Position numbers and translations under genes: made by a program. A stretch of 64,000 nucleotides of DNA, taken from positions 3,224,001-3,288,000 of the forward strand of contig NC_020520.1 of NCBI RefSeq assembly GCF_000348785.1, given 5' to 3'. This DNA is from Ilumatobacter coccineus YM16-304. Lineage in GTDB: Bacteria > Actinomycetota > Acidimicrobiia > Acidimicrobiales > Ilumatobacteraceae. A model generated the notes under the pieces. The model ran no database searches and was not told the origin of the DNA. It saw only the letters and a list, made by a program, of their open reading frames with translations. Shown here in pieces: positions 17,780 through 27,013 of this stretch (position 1 is its first letter; every line of letters starts with the position of its first letter).

Positions 17780-20674
17780 TCAGCGGATGTAGGCGACGAC
17801 GTCGACGGCGAGATGAGTCGCCGACGACGAGAACAAGCAGATCTCACCGTCGTCGTTCACCTCGGCGATGATCTCGTTACCACCGCTCACACCCGCCTCG
17901 TAGTTCAACGACGACGCCGTCGGCGTCGGAAGCACACACGGCGACACCGTCACATAGCCACGCGACGACGGATTGATCGCCGTCACGTTGACGACGACCG
18001 CCTTGACGTCACTCGGAACATCCGCTCGGCCCGCCACCGGCAACGTCGTCGTGGAGCCCGGAGCGACGGGCCCGCCGCCCTGGGCGATGCCGTCGGTCGT
18101 GGTCTGACCGGTGCGGGTCTCGAGGATTCGGGCGGGCGGAACCGACTGCACGCCGCCCTCCGGCAGGTAGCCGACGAGGTCAATGGTGAGATCGGTGTCA
18201 CCGCTGACGTACACGCACAGATCGCCTGAATCGTCGAGTTGGGCGATGATCTCGTTGCCACGGACCTGACCGGCCGACACGTTGAGGCTCGACGCCAACG
18301 GACGAGTCGGGAGACACGGGTGCACCGTGACGAAGGTGTTGGTGCTCGGCCGGATCGCCGTGATGTTGAGCACGACGGCAGCCGCGTCGGCCGGGACGCC
18401 GAGCCGTGACCGCATCGCGATCTTCTGCTGCGACCCCGCTGACAGACGTCCGATGTTCTGGAATCGGCCGTCGGCCGTTGCTTCACCGAGGCGGGTCTCG
18501 AACGCTCGCGCCGGCACGATCGACTGCAACCGCGACAGCGACGTGGCGTACCCGACGACGTCGACGGTGAGGTGCGTGCGCTGCGAGCTGAACAGACACA
18601 CCTTGCCGTCCGCGCTCAGGCCGGCGACGATCTCGTTGCCGACGTTCGAACCCGGCGCATAGTTGAGGCTCGAGGCCAGCGGGCGCTCGGCGTCGCACGG
18701 GTAGGCGGTGACGTACCCGACCGCGTCGGGCGCGACCGCCGTGACGTTGATGACCACCGACGCCGCATCGGCAGGCACGCCGCCGCGACCGGCGATCTGC
18801 ACCTCGTAGGTGCTCTCGGGGTTGCGCTTCCCGCCCCCTTGCGATTCGCCGTCGAAGGTCGTGGCTCCGTCACGGGTGTCGGCAAACCGGGTCGGCGCGA
18901 TGGATTGGACGATCGCCGGCAGCTCGACCGAGCCGATGTCGATCGCCGAGCCGGAGATCCGCGATCCACCGAGCTGGTCCGCGTCGGGCGCGTCGTCGAT
19001 GGCGAGGTCACCGGCATCGACCGCTGGCGATTCGACTGCGGGGAGCAGCGTCTGGGTGAACCCGCCGTTGTCGGCGAGCGGGCCGAGCAGGGCATCGTCG
19101 GTCTCGAGGTTGGTGCCATCGAAGCCCGAGTCCTCGTCGAAGAGCGAGTACTCGGCGGTGACCGTGCCGTCGCCGGTGTAGACGTCGTCGCCGTCGTTGT
19201 CGACCACGATCGTGTGGTCGAGCAGCAGCGTCGAGTAGCTGTCGACGACGAACACGTAGTCGCTTGCGTTGGTGTTGGACGCGACGGTGCTGTGCGAGAG
19301 CACGAGGTCGGAGCTGTCGACCTCGACCACGTACGCACCCGACTGCGTGTTCTCGGCGAATGTCGAGTTGGTGACCGTGACCACCTCGGTGTTGCTCTCG
19401 ACGTACAACGCGTGGCTCCCGGAGCCGCTCACCGTGACCGCGTCGACGTACGTCGGGCCGCTCATGTCGGAGATGTGCAGCCCTTCGTACGTGGAGCCGG
19501 TGATCTCGACCTGGGAGACGGTGGTCGTTCGGTCGACCTCCCAGAGATACATCCCGTCCTCGCCGGAGTTCTCGATCTCGACGTTCGCGATCGAGACGTT
19601 GCCCTCGATGTCGAGCACTCCGAGACCGAAGTCGCCCGAGTCGGCGATGGTCACGTCGGAGACCTGCACGTCGCCCCCGATGAGGTCGTAGATCGCCATG
19701 CCGTCGACTCCGGAGTCGGAGACCGACACGCGTGCGACGTCGACGCCGCGAGCGGAGTCGTCGGCCCTGAACCCGGTCTGATCGCTCGCCTCGATGGTGA
19801 CGTCGCGGACGACGAACGAGCTCGGGCCGCGCAGGTACATCCCGGTGCCGCCCGAGTCCGCCACATCCACCCGTTCGACCGTGATCAGGTCGGCCTCGTT
19901 GCTGTCGCCGTCGATGTAGATGCCGTCGTCGCCGCTGCCCGTCACGACGACGTCGGCGATCAGTCCGCCGCGCCGAGCAGTGTCGATGTCGATGCCACGG
20001 TCGGTGCTTCCGGTGATGATCGTGTCGGTGATGCTGAACTCGTTCACCCCGTCGACCTCGACGCCGGCCGATGCCTGGTCGACCGTGACGTCGACGAGCG
20101 CCATCTGGAGGCGTTCGTTGCCCGAGTCGTCGGCGCGGACGCCGGCGTCTTCCGGGTCGTCGATGTCGACGTCGGTGAGTTCGAGCGTTCGGTCGTGATC
20201 GGAGAGTGCGATCGCGCTGTTTCCCGGTTTCGAGATCGCCACGTCGGCGAGCACGAGTTCCGATGCTCCGTTGCCGCCGATCGCGTGGGAGCTCGCCTCG
20301 TCGAGGGTGATGCCCGACAACGTGAGCGACGCGTCGTTGTAGAGGTAGAGCAGGTTGCCCGAGCTGTTGGTGACGATGAGTTGCCGCCCTGGGCCGACGA
20401 TCGTGACGTCGTGCTTGATCCGCAACGTCGTGTCGCCGATGTCGATCGTGCCCGACAACGCGTCACCCGAAAACGTGATCGTGTCGGCGTCGGGGTCCTC
20501 GTTGGCCTCCTCGATCGCCCGCTCCAGGCTGCCTGCGCCCGTCGCGTTCGTGTTCGTGACTTCGTACTCGGCGGCGCGGACCGCTCCGCCGTCGGTGACC
20601 ACGACGAGCGTGCCCCCGATGATCGTCACCGTTGCTGCGCTCGCAGCGAATCGCCTGCTGTCGTTGGTGCTCAT
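17780..20674 (-). CDS. Large secreted beta-helix protein, tandem paralogue
   Basis: 964 residues from ATG 20674, with a GGGGAGGGG ribosome site. Built like its downstream neighbour: hydrophobic signal (ASAATVTIIGGTLVVV), YEVTNTNATGAGSLERAIEE, a beta-helix body, the anchor signature LGPLADNGGFTQTLLPAVES, and three modules opening PTRFADTRDG, PARAFETRLG and PARILETRTG. The beta-helix bodies have diverged, but the last 75 codons are almost base-identical in the two genes, which points to recent duplication or gene conversion. The gap to the next gene is 154 bases. The function is presumably at the cell surface; no sorting motif was seen. Confidence 0.78.
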   Translation of the reverse strand: MSTNDSRRFAASAATVTIIGGTLVVVTDGGAVRAAEYEVTNTNATGAGSLERAIEEANEDPDADTITFSGDALSGTIDIGDTTLRIKHDVTIVGPGRQLIVTNSSGNLLYLYNDASLTLSGITLDEASSHAIGGNGASELVLADVAISKPGNSAIALSDHDRTLELTDVDIDDPEDAGVRADDSGNERLQMALVDVTVDQASAGVEVDGVNEFSITDTIITGSTDRGIDIDTARRGGLIADVVVTGSGDDGIYIDGDSNEADLITVERVDVADSGGTGMYLRGPSSFVVRDVTIEASDQTGFRADDSARGVDVARVSVSDSGVDGMAIYDLIGGDVQVSDVTIADSGDFGLGVLDIEGNVSIANVEIENSGEDGMYLWEVDRTTTVSQVEITGSTYEGLHISDMSGPTYVDAVTVSGSGSHALYVESNTEVVTVTNSTFAENTQSGAYVVEVDSSDLVLSHSTVASNTNASDYVFVVDSYSTLLLDHTIVVDNDGDDVYTGDGTVTAEYSLFDEDSGFDGTNLETDDALLGPLADNGGFTQTLLPAVESPAVDAGDLAIDDAPDADQLGGSRISGSAIDIGSVELPAIVQSIAPTRFADTRDGATTFDGESQGGGKRNPESTYEVQIAGRGGVPADAASVVINVTAVAPDAVGYVTAYPCDAERPLASSLNYAPGSNVGNEIVAGLSADGKVCLFSSQRTHLTVDVVGYATSLSRLQSIVPARAFETRLGEATADGRFQNIGRLSAGSQQKIAMRSRLGVPADAAAVVLNITAIRPSTNTFVTVHPCLPTRPLASSLNVSAGQVRGNEIIAQLDDSGDLCVYVSGDTDLTIDLVGYLPEGGVQSVPPARILETRTGQTTTDGIAQGGGPVAPGSTTTLPVAGRADVPSDVKAVVVNVTAINPSSRGYVTVSPCVLPTPTASSLNYEAGVSGGNEIIAEVNDDGEICLFSSSATHLAVDVVAYIR

Positions 20675-20771
20675 CGAGCCACCCCTCCCCGTTCGTGTCT
20701 GGTCAAGTTGTACCAGGTGTCACGATCGGCCGTCGATGGTGCAGCCATCTCGACGCCCCGGGTGCAGGCAC

Positions 20772-20820
20772 CCCCGAACCTGGTTATTTCCATCCGGGAT
20801 GGAAATAACCAGGTTTCGGG
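20772..20820. terminator. Palindrome, repeat family A copy 2
   Basis: Exact 19-base arms AACCTGGTTATTTCCATCC around one G (20777-20815), extended by CCCGA/TCGGG with a one-base bulge. It is downstream of leucyl aminopeptidase (minus strand) and upstream of the beta-helix start, so it fits a terminator for the aminopeptidase. Confidence 0.65.
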
Positions 20821-20823
20821 CGA

Positions 20824-20860
20824 AGTTGATGACATCGCTCCGGGAGCGACGTCGTCAACT
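20824..20860. repeat. Hairpin, repeat family B
   Basis: Arms AGTTGATGACATCGCTCC / GGAGCGACGTCGTCAACT of 18 bases around one G, with two G-U-type mismatches. It lies directly after the family A palindrome and 10 bases before the aminopeptidase stop. Confidence 0.6.
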
Positions 20861-20870
20861 CGGCGGCGGG

Positions 20871-22352
20871 TCAGGCGGTGGGGGGTGTGAAGTTGCAGGC
20901 GAGGTCGATGAGCGTGCGGGTGCCGAAACCGCTGGCGCCCTTCGAGTAGATGCCGGTGTCGGCGTCGATCTTCATCGGGCCGGCGATGTCGAGGTGGGCG
21001 TACGGAACGTCACCCGTGAACTCCGACAGGAAGATCGTCGCGGTGATCGTGCCCGCGTAGGGGCCTCCGATGTTCTTCATGTCGGCGTACGGCGTGTCGA
21101 GCAGCTTGCGGTAGCGCTTGCGGTCGAGCGGGAGCTGCCAGGTCGGCTCGTCGACGCGCTCCGACGACTCCTTCACCTGATCGACGAAGCTCTGGTCGGT
21201 GCCGAGCAACCCGGCGATGTCGGGGCCCAGCGCACCGAGCACGGCGCCGGTGAGCGTGGCGATGTCGACGATCGCGTCGACGCCTTCCTCGACGGCGAGC
21301 GACAGACCGTCGGCGAGCACGAGTCGACCTTCGGCGTCGGTGTTGAGCACTTCGACGGTCTTGCCGTTGCGCATCGTGAGCACGTCGCCGAGCTTGAGGG
21401 CCGAACCCGACGGCATGTTGTCGGTGCACATGAGCCACGCGGTCACCTTCGACTTGCAACCGAGCGCCTTGAGCGACGACATGGTGGCGAGCACGGCGGC
21501 GGCACCCGACATGTCCATCTTCATCGCCTGGTGGAACGCATCACCGCCCTTGATGCTGATGCCGCCCGAGTCGTACATGATGCCCTTGCCGACGAGCGCG
21601 AGGTGGCCCTTCGGGTTGCGCGGCGAGTAGGTGAGCTTGACCATGCGCGGCGGCTCGGTGGAGCCGCGGTTGACACCGATCATGCCGCCGCAGCCCATCG
21701 CCTCGAGTTGGTCCTTGTTGAACACCTCCACCGTGAGCCCAGCGTCGCTGCCGAGCGCGACGGCCTTGTCGGCGATGTCTTTGGCGTTGAGGTAGGTCGG
21801 CGGTGTGTTGGCGAGTTCGCGGGCGAACGCGGCGGCCGAGGCGATGGTCTGGCCGGTGGCGGCTCCGAGTTCGGCGCCCTTCGACCGCTTCGAGCCGGCG
21901 ACGACCGCGAGCGACTCCAGCTTCGAGCCGGCGTCGTCGGCGGTCTTGAGGCCGACGTAGCGGTATGACGCCAACAGCACACCTTCGACGACCGCTTGGG
22001 CGGCTTCGGCCGGGTCGACGCCGTCGACGTCGGCGAGCGTGGTGGCCAGGTCGGCATGCTTGGCGGCACAGCGCCCGAACGCTGCCGCAGCGTCGCGGAG
22101 TGCGTTCGTGTCGAGTTCGTCGGGGTCGCCGATACCGACCGCGACGGCGATCCCGTCGTTCGACGGGACGACGAGCGTCTGGCCGACCTTCCCGTCGAAT
22201 CCGTTGGCCGACAGCGACGAACGGTTCACCCCGAGTTGCCGGGCGACCGATCCCTTCGTGGCGACGGCGTACCCGACCGCCGTGGCGGTCTTGGGCACCG
22301 AACGCACGGTGCTGACGTTGACGGCTGTGACTGCTTCGCTCGCATCGATCAT
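20871..22352 (-). CDS. pepA: Leucyl aminopeptidase (M17 family)
   Basis: 493 residues from ATG 22352; an in-frame start further upstream adds only an unlikely MCRCGV extension. C-terminal catalytic domain: GKGIMYDSGGISIKGG, MKMDMSGAAAVLA and the M17 signature NTDAEGRLVLADGL, with the metal-binding Lys, Asp and Glu in place. The N-terminal domain is divergent, as usual. These di-metal hexamers release N-terminal residues from peptides in the cytosol. The upstream region to the amino-acid importer is divergent and about 276 bases, so peptide breakdown and amino-acid uptake sit back to back. Confidence 0.95.
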   Translation of the reverse strand: MIDASEAVTAVNVSTVRSVPKTATAVGYAVATKGSVARQLGVNRSSLSANGFDGKVGQTLVVPSNDGIAVAVGIGDPDELDTNALRDAAAAFGRCAAKHADLATTLADVDGVDPAEAAQAVVEGVLLASYRYVGLKTADDAGSKLESLAVVAGSKRSKGAELGAATGQTIASAAAFARELANTPPTYLNAKDIADKAVALGSDAGLTVEVFNKDQLEAMGCGGMIGVNRGSTEPPRMVKLTYSPRNPKGHLALVGKGIMYDSGGISIKGGDAFHQAMKMDMSGAAAVLATMSSLKALGCKSKVTAWLMCTDNMPSGSALKLGDVLTMRNGKTVEVLNTDAEGRLVLADGLSLAVEEGVDAIVDIATLTGAVLGALGPDIAGLLGTDQSFVDQVKESSERVDEPTWQLPLDRKRYRKLLDTPYADMKNIGGPYAGTITATIFLSEFTGDVPYAHLDIAGPMKIDADTGIYSKGASGFGTRTLIDLACNFTPPTA

Positions 22353-22403
22353 CCCGACAGTCTGGCGTGTCGATACCCCACACCTGCACATCCTCTTCGC
22401 GGT

Positions 22404-22577
22404 GCGCCGCCGCGTACCGGCGGCGCCCCCGACCCGTCCGCGCCGACGACACGCTGGGGTTCGACGCCTGCGACGCGATCGGCGAAGTGTGAACGCCGGG
22501 TCACGACGGCGTGAACCGAGGTCGGTCTTGTTCGGGCGTTGTCTGATCCGTGTTAATTTGCGCCCCGCGATCGGGGC
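22404..22577. promoter_or_regulatory. Divergent regulatory region with two GC-rich hairpins
   Basis: Hairpin 1, 22404-22426: nine-base arms GCGCCGCCG / CGGCGGCGC around CGTAC. Hairpin 2, 22562-22577: GCCCCG-CGAT-CGGGGC. Between them lies TTGTTC (about 22529) and the AT-rich TTAATTT (about 22553), which could form a promoter for the importer, although the 19-base spacing is long. Hairpin 2 would lie in the 5' leader of the binding-protein mRNA. A regulatory role is inferred only. Confidence 0.35.
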
Positions 22578-22628
22578 AGTCCCGTTCCGGTCGCCGATTC
22601 ACCGTGAACACTCCAAGGAGGAGCACAC

Positions 22629-23822
22629 ATGATCAACAGGGGGAAAGCTTCAATGGCGAAGCGCACCGCAGGTGTCCTGATGGCACTCGGCCTCGTGGCC
22701 GGCGCCTGCTCGAGCAGCAGTGGCGAAGACAGCGAGAGCGACGATTCGGTCGCGACCGAAGACGACGCACCCGCCGACGAGCCTGCTGACGACAGCGAGC
22801 CCGCCGACGAGCCCGCCGACTCGACCGACACGACCGACGAGCCCGAAGAGGTCGAGCAGACCCAGTCCGACGGCAGCCGTCTCCAGGCGGTCATCGACGC
22901 CGACGTCGTCCGCTGCGGCGGCAACGAAACGCTTCCGGGCTTCGGCATCGTCGACAGCGACGGCGCGTACTCCGGTTTCGACATCGACTACTGCCGTGTC
23001 GTCGCAGCCGCCGTGCTCGGCGATGCCGAAAAGGTCGAAGTCGTCCCGCTCAACGCCGACGCGCGCTTCCCGTCGCTCCAGTCGGGCGACGTCGACGTGC
23101 TCATCCGCAACACCACCTGGACCGCGAGCCGTGACGGCGAGCAGGGCGCGAACTTCCTGTTCACGACCTTCTACGACGGCCAGGGCATGATGGTCCCCGC
23201 TTCGACGGGCTTCACCGCCCTCGAGGACCTCGCCGACGCCAGCATCTGCGTGCTGTCGGGTACGACCACCGAACTGAACCTCACCTCGGTCTTCAACGCC
23301 CGTGGCATCCCGTTCACCCCGGTCGTCTTCGCCGACAACACGGCGCTGCAGCCGGCCTACGAGTCGGGTCAGTGTGAGGCCTGGACCTCCGACGCCTCGC
23401 AGCTCGCTGCGTTCAAGTCGTCGATCGAAGGCGAAGGTGGCGAAGAGCAGTTCATCATGGCCGAAGTCATCTCGAAGGAGCCCCTGGGCCCCGTGGTCGC
23501 CGACGGCGACACCGAGTGGGCACAGGCCGTGAACTGGGCCGTCATGTCGACGGTGCAGGCGTGGGAGTTCGGCCTCGATTCGTCGAACATCGGCAGCTAC
23601 AGCGGTGACGACCCGAGCATCCTGGCCTTCACCGGCCAGGCCGAGAACCCGGCTGCGGGCATCGGTCTGCCCGACGACTTCGCCGTGCAGGTCGTGAGCC
23701 AGGTCGGCAACTACGAAGAGATCTACAACGAGCACATCGTGCCGATCGGTCTCTCGCTCGAGGGTTCGCCGAACGATCTCTGGACCAACGGTGGCCTCAT
23801 GTACGTGCCGCCGTTCCGCTGA
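22629..23822 (+). CDS. aapJ: Amino-acid ABC transporter substrate-binding lipoprotein (AapJ/BztA-like)
   Basis: 397 residues from ATG 22629, with AAGGAGG 8 bases upstream. A short basic N-terminus, hydrophobic core and lipobox LVAGAC put it as a lipoprotein on the outer face of the membrane. A very acidic linker (about 28-75; repeated DEPAD) follows, then a type II periplasmic-binding fold: CGGNETLPGFGIVDSDGAYS, DVDVLIRNTTWTASRDG, and CEAWTSDASQLAAF. These match AapJ/BztA, which bind many L-amino acids, with preference for Glu, Asp, Gln and Asn. It is the first gene of the importer operon. Confidence 0.92.
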   Translation: MINRGKASMAKRTAGVLMALGLVAGACSSSSGEDSESDDSVATEDDAPADEPADDSEPADEPADSTDTTDEPEEVEQTQSDGSRLQAVIDADVVRCGGNETLPGFGIVDSDGAYSGFDIDYCRVVAAAVLGDAEKVEVVPLNADARFPSLQSGDVDVLIRNTTWTASRDGEQGANFLFTTFYDGQGMMVPASTGFTALEDLADASICVLSGTTTELNLTSVFNARGIPFTPVVFADNTALQPAYESGQCEAWTSDASQLAAFKSSIEGEGGEEQFIMAEVISKEPLGPVVADGDTEWAQAVNWAVMSTVQAWEFGLDSSNIGSYSGDDPSILAFTGQAENPAAGIGLPDDFAVQVVSQVGNYEEIYNEHIVPIGLSLEGSPNDLWTNGGLMYVPPFR

Positions 23823-23856
23823 TCGATCAGCAACCGAACACCTGAACACGTCATTC

Positions 23857-23905
23857 GGTGTCTGACACCGGATGACCGAACACCTGAACACCTGAACACC
23901 TGAGA
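23857..23905. repeat. GGTGTCTGACACC palindrome and GAACACCT repeats
   Basis: The 160-base gap between binding protein and first permease holds GGTGTCTGACACC (23857-23869; same motif as at 494 and 534) and four to five copies of the direct repeat GAACACCT at about 23836-23905. Such a gap with structure could allow processing or partial termination, giving more binding protein than permease, as is common in importers. Confidence 0.55.
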
Positions 23906-23982
23906 ACGGTCGGGGTCGTCGCAGCGTCGACGACCCCGACCCGACTCACTCTCGTTTCTCTACTTCCTGGGGGGAAGCCCGC

Positions 23983-25239
23983 GTGGCGGAAACCATGACC
24001 GCGTCGCCCGCAGCGACGCCACCCGGCGGCTCGACACCGTCGAGTCCGACCAAACCACCGTTCTGGCGCAACGTCCGCACACTGCGGATCATCGCTCAGG
24101 TACTGACGCTCGGCATCGTCGTCGGGCTGATCTACGTGCTGCAGAACAACCTGCTCAACAACCTCAACCGGTTGGGCATCAGCACCGATTTCGACTTCCT
24201 GAGCAGCGAGGCGAAGTTCACCGTCCGCGACTCGGGTTTCACCGCCGACCAGTCGGTCCTGCGGATGATCCTCATCGGTGTGCAGAACACCGCCGCTGCC
24301 GCGTTCGTCGGCATCGCCGTGGCACTCGTGCTCGGCACCCTCATCGGCATCGGCCGACTCTCGTCGAACTGGGTGCTGCGCAAGCTCGCCACCCTCTACG
24401 TCGAGACCTTCCGCAACATCCCGCCACTCGTCATCATCATCTTCGTCGGCGTCGCCCTCTTCACCGCCGGGCCACTCCCCCTCTTCACCCCCACGAATCC
24501 GCCCGGCGAACTCCAGATCCCGGGCACCGACAGCAATTTCCTCATCTACTCGAACACTCGCCTCGGATTCCCGTCGTTGATGAACGACGACAACGCGGGC
24601 ACGTTCTGGATCGTGATGCTGATCGCGCTCGTCATCGCCGCCATCGTCTGGCGCTGGCGGACCAAGGTGAACGAACTCACCGGCGCCGACCACCACCGCG
24701 TGCTGTACTCGCTCGGCACGCTGCTGGGCATCGGCCTCATCGCCTACATCGCGCTCGGCGGCCCGGTCGACTTCTCGTTCCCCGCCGTGTCGGAGTCGGG
24801 CCGCAAGATCGACGGCGGCCTGGCCACCAACGACGGCTACGTCGCCCTCACCCTGGCGCTCGCGCTCTACACCGCGAGCCACATCGCCGAGATCGTCCGA
24901 GGCTCGATCCTCGCCGTGGCCAAGGGGCAGAACGAGGCGGCCAATGCGCTCGCCCTCTCCGGCTTCCAGCGCTACCGGTTCGTGGTGCTCCCGCAGGCGG
25001 CCCGTATCGCGCTCCCCTCGATCATCAACCAGTTCCTCAACCTCACCAAGAACACCTCGCTCGCCACCGTCGTCGCGTATCCCGAGATCACCTCGCTCAC
25101 ACAGTCGTTGATCGGCAACGACCAGCCGGCACCGCAGATGATCTTGATCTTGATGTTGCTGTACCTCTCGTTCTCGCTCACCATCTCGTTCATCCTCAAC
25201 ATCGTCAATCGACGATTCCAGCTCGAAGGGAGGACGTGA
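23983..25239 (+). CDS. aapQ: Amino-acid ABC transporter permease (AapQ/BztB-like)
   Basis: 418 residues from GTG 23983, with a GGGGGGAAG ribosome site. A hydrophilic N-terminus (about 1-30) precedes TM1 (about 38-58); a large loop follows, then the conserved permease block. EAANALALSGFQRYRF is the EAA loop that docks on the ATPase. VETFRNIPPLVIIIF and the long insert between the first and later TMs are typical of AapQ/BztB rather than of short GlnP-type permeases. The stop at 25239 is 1 base before the next start: tight coupling with the second permease. Confidence 0.9.
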   Translation: MAETMTASPAATPPGGSTPSSPTKPPFWRNVRTLRIIAQVLTLGIVVGLIYVLQNNLLNNLNRLGISTDFDFLSSEAKFTVRDSGFTADQSVLRMILIGVQNTAAAAFVGIAVALVLGTLIGIGRLSSNWVLRKLATLYVETFRNIPPLVIIIFVGVALFTAGPLPLFTPTNPPGELQIPGTDSNFLIYSNTRLGFPSLMNDDNAGTFWIVMLIALVIAAIVWRWRTKVNELTGADHHRVLYSLGTLLGIGLIAYIALGGPVDFSFPAVSESGRKIDGGLATNDGYVALTLALALYTASHIAEIVRGSILAVAKGQNEAANALALSGFQRYRFVVLPQAARIALPSIINQFLNLTKNTSLATVVAYPEITSLTQSLIGNDQPAPQMILILMLLYLSFSLTISFILNIVNRRFQLEGRT

Positions 25240-25240
25240 C

Positions 25241-26998
25241 ATGACCAACGAGACCGGATACACCGTGGCCGCCGTCGACGGCGGTGGCGACATCATGAAA
25301 GGCCTCGCCGAGGCGGACCGACCGCGGCACAGCGATCAGACGCCGAGCGAGTGGGTCAAGTCCAACCTGTTCAACAACTGGTACAACAGCGTCATCACCG
25401 TCGTGTTCGGTGCGGTGTCGCTGTACCTGGCCTTCGTCTTCGGTCGGTTCGTCCTCGTCAACGCTCGGTGGGAGCCGGTACGAGACAACCTCGAACTGTT
25501 CCTCGTCGGACGCTTCCCCCGTGAGGAACGGACCCGACTCATCGTGCAGGCGCTCCTGCTCTCAGGGGCAGCCGGACTGTTCATCGGCTGGCTCCGGCAA
25601 CGGTCGCACGCCGCAGCCGACCTGGCCGGAATCGAGCCGCCCGAGACGAGCATCCGTGAGCTGATCGGCTCGTACTGGGCGCTCGCACTGTTCCTCGTCG
25701 TGTCGCTCGCCATCGGTGTCGGGCTCGATGCGTTCCGCCCCTGGCTGTTGCTCGTCGGCTGCGGTGCCGCCGCTGCCACCGGCTACGCCGTCACGCTCAC
25801 CCCGCGACGCGGCGCCGTCGGCATTGCGCTCGCACTGGTGCCGCTGGTGCCGTTGGCCATCGCCGCCGGCGTGCTCAGCACGGTGCAAGACCTGCCGAAC
25901 GGATCGTCGTACCTCATCGCCGTCGTCGCGGTGATCGCACTCGCGCTCGTCCAGTACTTCAAGCGCCCGGCGTTCACGCTCTCGGCCGCAGCGCTCACCG
26001 GCGTCATCGCCTTCCAGGTGCTCAGCGGCTCGCAGCAACTGGCGTGGGTATACCTCACCGCAGCGCTCATGCCGGCCGCCTTCGACCTCGTCGATCGGCG
26101 TGACAGCACGTCGCCGACGCTCGGCCTCGTCGGGGCCATCGCATTCGGCGCCGGCACGGTCTTCTACGTGTTGTCGGCAGGCGTCACTCCGCTGCGACTC
26201 ATCGCCCTCGTCGTCGGTGTCGGCATCGCCGTGTTCGCTGCCGTCGCTGCGACCGGCGGTGACTCGAGCGCCGGGATGCGACTCGGCGCCTTCGCCGTGC
26301 TCGGCATGGTCACGTGGTACCTCGGGCGCCTCGTCGGTCTCGACGGCGTCGTCTGGTCGGAATGGGGCGGCCTCCACCTCAACCTCGTCTTCGCCGCTGC
26401 CTCCACCGCGCTGGCGTTCCCGATCGGTCTGCTCCTCGCACTCGGGCGCCGATCGTCGCTCCCGGTGATGCGTTGGCTGTGCACCGCCTACATCGAGCTC
26501 ATCCGCGGTGTGCCGCTGATCTCGCTGCTCCTCATGGCCCAACTCTTCGTCGGCTTCTTCCTGTCGTCGGGCTCGAACAGCCTCGTACTCACCACGAAGG
26601 CACTCTTCGTCATCACGATGTTCTCGTCGGCCTACATCGCCGAGATCGTTCGTGGCGGCCTGCAAGCCGTGCCGCAGGGCCAGACCGAAGCCGGCCAGGC
26701 CATGGGCATGTCGCCCGCCAAGATCACCCGACTGCTCGTGTTGCCGCAGGCGCTCCGAGCGGTCATCCCCGCGATGGTCGGGCAGTTCATCTCGCTGTTC
26801 AAAGACACGTCGCTGCTCACGATCATCGGCGTGCTCGAATTCCTCGGGGTTCGAGAAATCGTCCACTCGCAGCCCGACTTCCGTGGCTTCGGCCTCGTCG
26901 AGACGCTCGTCTTCGTCGCCTTCGGATTCTGGGCGTTCTCCTTCACCATGTCCCGCGAGAGTCAGCGACTCGAACGTCGCCTCAACGTCAGCAACTGA
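25241..26998 (+). CDS. aapM: Amino-acid ABC transporter permease, enlarged (AapM/BztC-like)
   Basis: 585 residues from ATG 25241, about 200 longer than usual AapM. The N-terminal part (FNNWYNSVITVVFGAVSLYL, about 46-70) and the C-terminal MetI-like block (about 370-575; IELIRGVPLISLLLM, EAGQAMGMSPAKITRLL) are normal. Between them, residues about 130-370 hold an extra hydrophobic region with about eight membrane segments (for example LLLVGCGAAAATGYAVTLT) that is not part of the permease fold. Whether that insert is regulatory or structural is unknown. It lies in the operon between the other permease and the ATPase. Confidence 0.88.
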   Translation: MTNETGYTVAAVDGGGDIMKGLAEADRPRHSDQTPSEWVKSNLFNNWYNSVITVVFGAVSLYLAFVFGRFVLVNARWEPVRDNLELFLVGRFPREERTRLIVQALLLSGAAGLFIGWLRQRSHAAADLAGIEPPETSIRELIGSYWALALFLVVSLAIGVGLDAFRPWLLLVGCGAAAATGYAVTLTPRRGAVGIALALVPLVPLAIAAGVLSTVQDLPNGSSYLIAVVAVIALALVQYFKRPAFTLSAAALTGVIAFQVLSGSQQLAWVYLTAALMPAAFDLVDRRDSTSPTLGLVGAIAFGAGTVFYVLSAGVTPLRLIALVVGVGIAVFAAVAATGGDSSAGMRLGAFAVLGMVTWYLGRLVGLDGVVWSEWGGLHLNLVFAAASTALAFPIGLLLALGRRSSLPVMRWLCTAYIELIRGVPLISLLLMAQLFVGFFLSSGSNSLVLTTKALFVITMFSSAYIAEIVRGGLQAVPQGQTEAGQAMGMSPAKITRLLVLPQALRAVIPAMVGQFISLFKDTSLLTIIGVLEFLGVREIVHSQPDFRGFGLVETLVFVAFGFWAFSFTMSRESQRLERRLNVSN

Positions 26999-27013
26999 GA
27001 AAGGTTCTGATCA

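Noticed and set aside
18572-20890. 772-codon open frame on the plus strand
   Set aside because: Antisense to the secreted beta-helix gene, whose Asp/Val-rich codons create the open frame; no domain recognised.
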